Assembly (NCBI GenBank): GCA_000310025.1
Contig: FN649755.1
Location: 433,340-463,483, forward strand
Length of the DNA: 30,144 nucleotides
DNA from: Ectocarpus siliculosus
Lineage: Eukaryota; Sar; Phaeophyceae; Ectocarpales; Ectocarpaceae
Reading direction: 5' to 3'
Below, piece after piece: positions 20,808 to 28,865 of this stretch; within the stretch, counting starts at the first letter, position 1, and every line of letters begins with the position of its first letter. A program made the position numbers and the translations under genes. The notes under the pieces were generated by a model. The model worked only from the letters and a program-made list of their open reading frames with translations. It did not search any database and was not told the origin of the DNA.

Positions 20808-21750
20808 GGGTAGATGCCGTCCTCCCACAAACCACATGTCGACTATGTAGGACATTGGACAGACACAGCTGATTGAGCCATGAGCACGACGCTGAGAATC
20901 CCCGAAATCCTCTTGCACACACACCATGGAAAAAACATACGAGACAACCAGCACAGCAGCATACGGACTGCTGTAGGCCAAGGGCAGCCAAAGGCACACA
21001 TCATCGGAGGCGTTGGGTGTGACTCTTACAGCCCGTTGCCTGCTGTCGGCAGCACAAGCGAGTGACTACGCAAGTCAATCTGCGGTCCGTCTGCATCACC
21101 TCAACCTACCGATCTTTGGAGCTTCCCACACGGACGCATCCGCACACAAAAGAAACAACGAGACATACACACTGCTGTAGGCTAAGGCCGGCCAAAGGTA
21201 CACGTCATGGCTGGCATCGGAAGCTTTTATTAGCCCCGAGGCCTGCTGCTAGCGGCGCAAGCGAGGGAACATGCGAGTGCACACAAGTAAGATCTCTGTC
21301 TGCGGGCTCTTCGTCTGCCGGCCGATCTTTGCTCTCACAACAGACGCACCCCGTAGACAAGTGAGACGTACACAGCACTGTAAGCCAAGGGCGGCCGAAC
21401 ACACACGTCGTGGGAAGGGTCCGGGCCAATTTTTAGAGCACGTTGCCCTCTGAAAGAGAAGAAAGCAAGTGCGCACCCACATGCACAGCAGCAGCAGCAC
21501 TGCTGCCGCTGAGCTGATGATGATGAGAGCTAAACAGCGCTCCCATTCATCCTCTGACTGGCTGGTGGTATCGGGTGAGGTGACAGCGTGCGCACTGGTG
21601 ATCTACGTGGTGACGTAGGCTCCATCCATATCTATGTATCTACGCTCGCTTTGAGGTCTATCTCCGACCCATCTTTTCGCGCTCGGCGCCAAATGTATGT
21701 TTCTTTTTTTTGTGTTGGACCGAATGTATGGGAGGGGAGCCTCAGGCACA
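20808..21750. repeat. Long dispersed repeat, copy 2
   Basis: The repeat begins CGTCCTCCCACAAACCACAT near 20818 and ends with CTCCATCCATATCTATGTAT near 21620 plus a GTTGGACCGAATGTATG block near 21730. Both ends match copy 1 at 19188-19570 in the same orientation. The middle holds the tandem units listed separately. It encodes nothing recognisable; a non-autonomous element with a tandem-repeat core is the likeliest reading. Confidence 0.6.
20941..21500. repeat. Internal array of about 203-219 bp units
   Basis: Units start with GAGAC at 20941, 21160 and 21363. Each contains the order CACTGCTGTAGGC(C/T)AAGG, then a GGCCAAAGG-like block, ACACGTCAT or similar, a GCCTGCTG block, GCAAGCGAG, and (in the first two) an ACGCAC/ACGCATC block near the end. 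The third unit is truncated by about 21500, where CAGCAGCAGCAG begins. Confidence 0.65.
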
Positions 21751-22241
21751 GAGGGCTGGTTCAGTCCAAAACAATTTTGGCTGTTGTACAGTCTTGACGA
21801 GTAGGGTTTAGCATTACTACCTATTTTACGACACCGCATTAACAGGCTGTAATCACAATACCCAAGACCTTGCTGAGCAGCGGAGACCACCATAGGCAAC
21901 CTGTACAGACATGCAGCTGCTGTAGAAACGCGGCGAAGAGCTACGAGGCGAACCTCACCTCTGGTGAACTTCCACCTGCCTTTTTGCGCTGTTATCTGCT
22001 CTCTCCCTTGCTCGTCTGCCTGATCTTTTACCGGAGTGGCAACGGGAGCAGGGGTGTTCGGGTGTTGGGGCGTTCGTGTTTGTCGTGTCGTGTTGTGTCA
22101 AGTTGTGTTGTTCGGGGGGACCGCAAACCGCTCGAGGCCGGGAGGAGCGGCGGAGGTTCTTGCGGATGGATTCCTGCCGCTTCACATTCGATCGCTGTGA
22201 GACTGTCAGACCGCTGCTGTGCTGCTCTGTTGCGGCACATA

Positions 22242-22447
22242 TTGCATAAGGTGGCACACCCCCTGGACCGATTTTCAAAGCTCGACAACTCCACGACGAA
22301 AAGGATGCCGAAAATGAAGTGTATGTTTTCGGAAAGCTCCCGGCGAGACGGCTCCAACGCCGCCATTTTCGGCACCATCACTGTTTTCCTGTGGAGATAT
22401 CGAGCTTTCGAGAATCTGTCGAGGGGTGTGTGTGATATCTTATGCAA
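22242..22447. mobile_element. MITE-like element with about 50-bp terminal inverted repeats
   Basis: The left end TTGCATAAGGTGGCACACC and the complement of the right end, TTGCATAAGATATCACACAC, continue as imperfect inverted repeats for about 50 bp, through AAAGCTCGA and CTCCAC. The whole is 206 bp with no coding capacity, typical of a non-autonomous DNA transposon. I could not define a target duplication, so the superfamily is open. A decayed relative lies at about 2690-2868. Confidence 0.7.
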
Positions 22448-23011
22448 CCTACGGCATACGAACAACATCTAGATATGTTGGGGTCGCAATCCTAACTTAA
22501 GATGCTACATTATCAATTAACCATGCAGTATGCTGTAGCGACGTGTGTGTCGGTGCGCTTCGGTCTGTCGCTGGGGTTGGGGCTTCGAAGAATTCACTTT
22601 AGTCACGACCACGAGCCCAAGGAGCAGCCGTGCATTTTGTGGCATGAGCTGCTGCTGCTGTAGACAACAGAAGTAGACCCGCACTTCAGGAGGCTGTTTG
22701 GCGATGAGCGCTCTTTTGAAAGATAATTCCGATTCCCAGGGTTTTGGAACGCAGTTGCAACTTGAAACAGCACAGCCCTAAGATCAGTAGATCTGAGCAT
22801 GTCTACATTGTGTCGAAACTCCATGATGTTCGTCACTGTGACGTATCGTTTCAGGTTGGGACCCCGTTAACGCTAAGCCCATTTCAGCCCGTTTTCAGCC
22901 CCGATCACCCTTACCCGACACGTCGCCTGCGACGTCTGGCTGCTGCCTAGGAACCGTGATTCCGGAAATTTTTGCGATTGCGTTTGTGTCAATGTTTCTC
23001 GGCCTCTTATT
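22448..23011. other. Unassigned region upstream of the candidate secreted-protein gene
   Basis: No gene or repeat family is seen. If the gene model at 23012 is right, its 5' UTR and promoter lie here; no clear TATA or initiator motif stands out. Confidence 0.4.
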
Positions 23012-23795
23012 ATGTTTTTTTCAGCTTTCCTAACTGCATCGTTAGTAGGGCTGCTGGCCTGTGCCCACGAAAGCGATCTCCGTCAGCTACACCAGTAAGG
23101 ATACTGAAGGGTTTTTTGCCACGTCCCAACCGCTGTTCGCTTGATACAACAGGTCAATCACCGCGCACCCTGCTGGTCTGCTTCTGTGCATCTCCAGCCC
23201 TAGCGCACTCGATGTTGCTGGAGTTCACCCTCCGGTGGAACCTGAGAATCATGGTCAAGAACCGTGGCTTGCCCGCAGCGCTGGGAGGACACTACAACAG
23301 GTATCTTGGGAAGCTGATCCAGCGGGCCACGGGGACTGGGAGTTGAGTTGCCCCGTCCCCCCGGAGTAGCCAGCCGCCATCGACTCAGTAGGCACGGGCG
23401 AAAGGGGTTGGCTCGCCAGGAGCTTATGGTGGGCAGAGGCTGAGGGGGGCGTGAAGTTTCCACGATGATGAGGCTTTGTGTGTTCGTGTGGACGAAAGTA
23501 CTGATGACAGCGGCTGAACGCTGCTATCGCACCTGATGCTTTCACGGCAAGGATGGGCGAAACAGTGCCAGAATCGAGGGTGCACACCAGGGGCGAGGAG
23601 CGCAACTTCAGCAACGACCTGGCGCTGCTGACGGCAGGGGAACAACATGGGAGGACTTTCACCAGTACCAGCGGGAACAACGCTCTCCGTTTCGACCTTC
23701 AACAGCCCGGGGACGGGGCTGCGTGCGAGGGCTCGGTTGGAGAGATGCAGCCTGGTCTTCTGTTCTTATGGGCGGCGCAATTTTCCGGAAGGTAG
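23012..23795 (+). CDS. Candidate small secreted protein, three exons (proposed)
   Basis: I do not recognise the family. ATG at 23012 opens a frame starting MFFSAFLTASLVGLLACAHE, a textbook signal peptide with a likely cut after ACA. Exon 1 (23012-23094) ends before GTAAGG; a 58-bp intron ends GATACAACAG at 23152. Exon 2 (23153-23300) keeps the frame and ends CAACAG|GTATCT. A second intron (23301-23510, ending CTGATGACAG) joins in phase 0 to exon 3, open from 23511 to a TAG at 23793-23795. This gives about 171 residues. Without the second splice the protein stops at 23367-23369 and has 99 residues. A later donor, GGAAG|GTAGGC, overlaps the final stop, so more exons are possible. The model rests on phase agreement and splice motifs only. 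The predicted product would leave the cell or enter the wall; its role is unknown. Confidence 0.35.
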
Positions 23796-23797
23796 GC

Positions 23798-23945
23798 GGG
23801 GGGAGGGAGCAGGGGGAGGGAGCGGGGTGTGGGATGAAGACACGGGGGGGGGGCTGAGTCAGTGGGAGGGCTTGTGGCCACCGGCGTCCGTGGTGCGCCA
23901 GCTGCTGGAGCGTGGATGCTGATGCTGATGGGGGGGAGGGGGGGG
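23798..23945 (+). other. G-rich tract with G-quadruplex motifs
   Basis: At 23798-23827 six, three, five, three and four G in a row are separated by loops of one to four bases (A, AGCA, A, AGC), a canonical quadruplex pattern. A run of ten G follows near 23846, and G7-A-G8 lies at 23930-23945. The tract begins just after the last open codon of the candidate gene upstream. Confidence 0.65.
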
Positions 23946-24875
23946 AACGATGGTGACAAGCAGCCGCGAAAAACGAAACGAGAGAAAAACCACATTGGGT
24001 TTTGTAGTCATGTGGTAGACTGTTTGTAGGCAAGGATTTGCTGCGTGTGACGACTGCCATTTCTCAGGGTGATCGAATGGTGTTCTTACTCTGTTTCTGC
24101 TCTAGATGAACGTGTTTTGTTGTAACCGTCGACCCATATTTTCGGGAATTCAGGGTGTTCTTTACACGTTCCGGTATGCCTGTTTCTGGATATATCATCA
24201 GCCGGAGTCATGAAGGAGGAGGGCCACACAACAGGAGATTTCGTGTCTTTTATTTCAAACCCTCCTTCTACCGCATGCCTTTTGGAACGAAAAGAATTCA
24301 GCCGTCGCTTTCCACCGTCGACCGTGAAGTTGAACCTGTACCGCAGGGTATTTCATGCCATCGTCAGGGCTCTGTATTCTACCAACTGCACGCACGGGGA
24401 CAACCGAGCGGCCGGTGCGTCTGTCTTATCTTTTTGTCTATCTGCGCTAAATAAATGTGAATACATATCAACACGAAGCGTCTTTTCGCCGACCCAATTC
24501 ACCGATTTAAGTTCACACCTACAAGTAGAACGCTTCGCCGTAGGGACCACTGCAGGACCTGGTGCACTTTGGCTTGCAGCTTGCGTGACATTTGATTGAG
24601 TCAAAATCGTTGTTGCCTCCGGCGACCTTTTGCGTCTAGAATACATCCACAGCAGCAACAGCAGCAGCAGCGTTGTCGCAACAAGTATATTCTTGAATAT
24701 TTCTTCTTGAAATGAACCCAAACTCAACCACGGCAAGCCAAACACACCACGGAGTCCAACGTAAAAGTCCATACGGAAAACGAGCATCATCGCGACGAGA
24801 AAACTTCATTTCTCTATCGTCTCTCTTTTTTCTCATTTTCTACGGCATTAAGAAAACACGCCTCCTCTCATGTTT

Positions 24876-24892
24876 TTCGCGCTTCGCGCGAA
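24876..24892. repeat. Short perfect hairpin
   Basis: TTCGCGC and GCGCGAA flank a TTC loop (24876-24892). It is GC-only except at its ends and could form in RNA, but there is no T-run or gene end to make it a terminator. A related TTCGCGCGAAA string occurs in the repeat near 19520. Confidence 0.4.
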
Positions 24893-24931
24893 CTAATTTA
24901 ATTCCCCAGCTGGACCCCATTCTCGGTATCA

Positions 24932-25543
24932 TTGATTAAAGCGTCTCGAGCCGGCGGCTCGCGAAAGCACTATCGGCCGTCTTGTCATATTGTACATTAT
25001 ATCAGCATCCTCCTGGGCGGTGTTTGCTTGCTGTCAACTACTCTCAGCCACTTTCGCACAAAAAGGCGAAACGTCGAGTGCTTGCTGTGGAAATCATTCA
25101 TGAAGAGCAGAGAGCGGTCTGATACTCTAAACCTCGATGTTTGCGCGCTTACTGATATTCAAACAGCAGCCGATGAAATCCTCGAGAATGCCCTCGATCC
25201 GGTGTTTAGCGTGTGCCCTGTGGAGACCCAGCAGCGGGAGTTGCTGATTTGTTGTGCTTGCTGTATCAATGTGTTGGGCTGCGTTTCAGCATGCTGCATT
25301 TCTTTTCGTAACGGCTGCTCTCGCCACGCGCATAGGAAGGACACTTTTGTGCAAATTCCGACGGGTCCGGCGGTTCCCTGTGCGCCATGCCGAGCTGATG
25401 CCTGTGTTTCGTCTTCACCACCAGGGGAAACGGTGCCGCGTGAGACTATGTTCCTTCGCATAACTTCTTCCCCTCTACATGCATGTCGGTGTACTGTAGT
25501 CTCTCCCCAGCAACGACTTTCGTGTTGGTTGAGAACTCACTAG
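24932..25543 (+). CDS. Hypothetical cysteine-rich protein (doubtful)
   Basis: An uninterrupted 203-codon frame with an ATG start; I do not recognise it. It has two hydrophobic stretches, around residues 20-42 (HYISILLGGVCLLSTTL) and 106-128 (ELLICCACCINVLGCVSACC), the second very rich in cysteine, then a CAPCRADAC cluster. That could mean a small membrane protein, or just a low-stop-density stretch. No homologue exists in the window and no splice context supports it. The downstream frame at 25254 overlaps it out of phase and is taken as a shadow. Confidence 0.25.
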   Translation: MIKASRAGGSRKHYRPSCHIVHYISILLGGVCLLSTTLSHFRTKRRNVECLLWKSFMKSRERSDTLNLDVCALTDIQTAADEILENALDPVFSVCPVETQQRELLICCACCINVLGCVSACCISFRNGCSRHAHRKDTFVQIPTGPAVPCAPCRADACVSSSPPGETVPRETMFLRITSSPLHACRCTVVSPQQRLSCWLRTH

Positions 25544-27299
25544 CAGACACAAGTAATGCGGGGCTACGAACGAACGTACCAATATATCTGATGCAAAGAG
25601 CAAGAATGACGCCAACTCGACCGCGAATATGTTCACGGCGGTCGGGAGGCTCAACCTGGATCGATACGCCGTCTTACGTAACCTGGTACTCGTCTTTTCC
25701 GTCATCTGGTACGTAGGTGAATTGGTTTGTGTTGTTTTTCAGGCCACACTGTTGTGCGACAGCGGCAGTCAGCGTCCCGGTTGCCGGGGTTTGCAGCGCG
25801 AACAAACACGGTTCACGGGCCCGCCGAATAGAGAATACACCCTTGCATTGAGAACCCCGTCCGCGGTACCTGATCGAATAACTGACGATTGGCGGACATG
25901 CGAAGCCATCAACCCAGATTTAACGACCAATGGTCTAGTCAAGAGAGGAGGGATCGGCGAGGCTCCGATACAAATATTTTCCATCTGAAGCTTTTGAACG
26001 CACTGGGGTACGACCCCTGAGATACGTCGTGGAACTTCATGCGTCAACTCAGAACACAAATCGCCTCGGCAGTGTACCGAAGTCGGCACAAGCACGTAGC
26101 GGAATTACGAGAGGGGGAAGGGGCCGTGTTAGCAAGGAAGCTCGTCTGCACGGGTATGTTGCTTGTGTGCAGAGCAGCTTATAACACGTTCCAGTGCTTG
26201 AAAACGGCAAACGCTAGACACTGGTTTACTCGGGGAGTTGATCGACACAATACGGTGCACAAGAAATTGGCTCTGAACGTGATCCCGAGACCCGACGATG
26301 ATTGGCGGCTCAAGCGTAGAGTACCGCGACCTGGCTTCTCGAGTAGGCTTTGATGGTTGTCTGTGAAAATGGGCCACTGTTTACCGTTGCAACAATTGGT
26401 AGCGCTAAACAACATCTCAACCAAGGCATGCCTCAACAGCTTCGGGCTTGCATGGAGAACAAAGCTCTACATACAGCATCGACAGCAGCACCACATATAG
26501 CAGCGCGCCAATGGCTTATGCATCCACTGGATGCTGCCGATACACATGGTTCGATTGTGATAACTCCAGTAACAAGTGGGCCCATACACTTCTGTGCGAT
26601 GAGATTCTTGTCCGTCTACCGACTTGTGTGGATGTGTAGTTGTACGAGAGAGGGGCATCTCTTCTGTGGATGCACACACGCGACGGTTCAATCTCGTAAC
26701 ACGTACACGTGAAGTGCGTGCGGAGGTGGCGGTGTGTTGCATATCTGCGTTGTGCATGATCGGATTCCCGACGAGGTCGAATACGTCGATGGGCCTCGGT
26801 GTGTTGCAGTGTTGGTGTTTGAACCTGCAGTTGGGTTGATCGCGATGAACATTGTCGGTCAGAGTCCTGTTAGATGTAAGTCCTCACGTGATGGGCAAGA
26901 AAAGAGGTTCGGCAGTAGCACCAAGGTAAATGGTGTTTGTGCGGGAGATTTTGGTTATGACAGAAACGACGAACAGGGTGACATACACCGTTGAAACCCG
27001 ACTGGGGAAGCCCGCTCAAGGTACTCTGCCCTTGAGTCGCCACACTCGGTACTCGGTGGTTGTGACCAATCAACTTGGAGCCTGGCGGTCAGTTCCCGGG
27101 CCAGTTCTTTGTGTACCACGGTTTGCTGTCATCCAGACTCCCCGGTATACCGTGGCAAATACGAAAGCTCCGTCAGACCAAGCGCATGCGCATCCAACAG
27201 CGAAGCGATGGTGACGTCTGTTCTACTCTGGTTGTTGTCGAATCCCGCTCGACATTCCACGGTGGCAGGCGCCGGCTGCTATCATCCCAAGTCGTTCTA
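25544..27299. other. Unassigned region
   Basis: A strong 3' splice-site motif, GTTTGTGTTGTTTTTCAG, ends at 25742 and leads into about 80 open codons (to 25988) without a recognisable domain. A donor such as CTTAC|GTAACC near 25676 would give a short intron, but the exon before it is unclear. A plus-strand frame at 26039-26353 is also unrecognised. Nothing else can be supported. Confidence 0.35.
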
Positions 27300-27333
27300 C
27301 CAAATGAAACCAACAACCAAATGAAACCAACAC
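27300..27333. repeat. 17-bp tandem duplication
   Basis: CCAAATGAAACCAACAA is followed at once by CCAAATGAAACCAACAC, so there are two copies with one difference. Confidence 0.85.
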
Positions 27334-27499
27334 AGGGAAACGCCAAGCACGTTCTTGCCATGAAAAATTGATCTGCTACGGTTGAGACTGGAAGTGAAAC
27401 CCGTTGCCCGTACAGCCTTTTGGTCGCGTTTTCGGCAATCTACCAGCCCAGCCGTCTTCGATTGTCGGAAAAACCAGGTACCGGTGTTCCGTTTAACCC

Positions 27500-27605
27500 G
27501 ATTCCATTTATCCGGAGTTCATTTCGGTTTGACCGGATTTCGGTTTGACCAAATCGCGGTGTTGACCGGATTTCGGTGTAGCCGGGGTTTCGGTCTATCA
27601 GGTGT
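27500..27605. repeat. Degenerate minisatellite, about 17-bp unit
   Basis: Variants of ATTTCGGTTTGACCGG recur about five times with spacing of 15-25 bp (27524, 27539, 27565, 27585 and weaker copies before them). In some frames this yields a repeated LTGFRF-like string, but the spacing is irregular, so it is not taken as coding. Confidence 0.6.
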
Positions 27606-27877
27606 TTGATGTGGATGGATTCGGTAGTATCATACAACCTGTTGAACCGGTTTCACCGCATTACCGTTGAGAGTTTACCCCAAAATTGTTTCCAGATTTC
27701 ATCTAACCAATGAATGAGTGGTTTTCCGATTCATTAGGTTTACTTGTTTCGCGCTGCTGCTACACTGTAACCCAAATATACCGGTAGCACAGGTTAAACT
27801 GAAAACGTGTTATCTCTCCAGCCTAACACATTCGCCGAAGAGAAAACGTATCCCCAAGCTCACCACAGCCTCATCCA

Positions 27878-28125
27878 TGTGTTGACTACATCGAACAGGA
27901 AGTACAATGGGGATTTACATTCATGTCATCAACCAATGTGAGACGGAGCCCACCAATCTACGGGGTATTTCAAGCACTCAGCTGGCACCGGACTGTACCA
28001 CCAATTTCCCAAATACAATCTTCCGTTGTACCGTTTCGCTGAAACCTCGGGAAACGTACCTGAAACGCATCCACTAGATCTTTGCATAACGCTTAGGTGG
28101 GGGAACCGCTGCTGTATCAGAACAA
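27878..28125 (-). other. 3' flank of FNIP stub C
   Basis: On the minus strand this follows the FNIP stub and matches the flanks of genes A and B: the GATTGT.C.GA.A..AGCAG block just after the stop, TTTGGGAAATTGG further on, ATGACATGAATGTA, and CTTCCTGTTCGATGTAGTC at about 27880-27900. The frame matching the proposed 3' exon of A and B is present (LGNWW, PVPAECLKY, ending APSHIG), with one shift inside it. C has GTACAG|TTC where A and B have GTACAG|GTC, so the proposed donor is lost here. Confidence 0.6.
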
Positions 28126-28287
28126 TCAAACTTCCAGTCTTCGACGATAGAACTGTACAGTTGAAGGAATTATGACCCCATCTAAACTCGAGCCTTCAGG
28201 CACGGTCAGCTCACGAACGCCCTTTGCCCATTCGATTTTTCGGAGAAGGATATCGGAATATGAAACGGTTCGTGTATCGACTTCTGA
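28126..28287 (-). pseudogene. C-terminal stub of a third FNIP gene (C)
   Basis: Minus-strand residues ILLRKIEWAKGVRELTV and SSLDGVIIPSTVQ match the tail of gene B (ILLREIEWPKALRHLTV, SNLDGVTIPSVVQ) at protein and DNA level. All FNIP repeats and the N-terminal region are missing. Upstream, at 28255-28288, the sequence passes straight into the remains of a tyrosine recombinase. The 88-codon open frame at 28126-28392 is therefore a chimera of two unrelated pieces, not a gene. Confidence 0.75.
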
Positions 28288-28865
28288 ATCCCCCCTGCAC
28301 AGGCAGTACACTTCGTGGATTTTTCCATCCTTTCCGCAAACAACTCTTACGCCCTTAACATCAGCAAATATGTCAAGGCCAATCCGATCCATAGCACTCT
28401 TCCCCCTGCACCCTCACAGCCAACACTCTGCTGCATTGCACTCAACATTCCCCCATGTCAGAAGTTTCCTCACTCTTGCTTGTGTACCTTTCTCCACGTG
28501 CCCTCTCTTTATACCTTGCGCTACCCCTTTTATGTACGGGTTTCTCAACGGCATAGAACTGTTCTGAAACTGTTGATGATAGAAATTTACCGCCTCGAGC
28601 TTCCCCATTATCGCCGAATCCCAATTTCCTAGGAACGCACTACAGTAAGCCATGTACTCCGCCAGCTCCTCCACTATCTCCCTTTCTCCGACCCCTTCGC
28701 AATCCATGGGCTCTTCTGCACTCGTTCCCTCCACTTTATCCACGTGTTCCAAGCCCCCGTGTAATTTTTTCTAGTCGACGCTGCAACTCTTCCAAGTGCG
28801 TAGCTTCGCGCAAAATCTCTGCACATGGCTGCTGCTCCTCGGCCTTCATCTCCTGCACCTGCCAA
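28288..28865 (-). pseudogene. Tyrosine recombinase of a DIRS/Ngaro-like retroelement (truncated)
   Basis: In DIRS-type elements this enzyme inserts a circular DNA copy into the host genome. The N-terminal core-binding region is clear: GRVAASTRKNYTGAWNTWIK at about 28825-28765, then VEELAEYMAYC, KLEAVNFYHQQF, PYIKGVAQGIKRGHVEKGTQ and VRKLLTWG down to about 28445. The frame shifts near 28690. After that, the start of the catalytic part survives only in pieces (WIGLALTYLLMLRA, stop, ELFAE; then shifted, VYCLCRGD). The catalytic R-H-R-Y residues are missing because the sequence ends at about 28288 against FNIP stub C. The first part overlaps the 3' end of the RT/RNase H frame, as is common in this element class. 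Confidence 0.75.
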
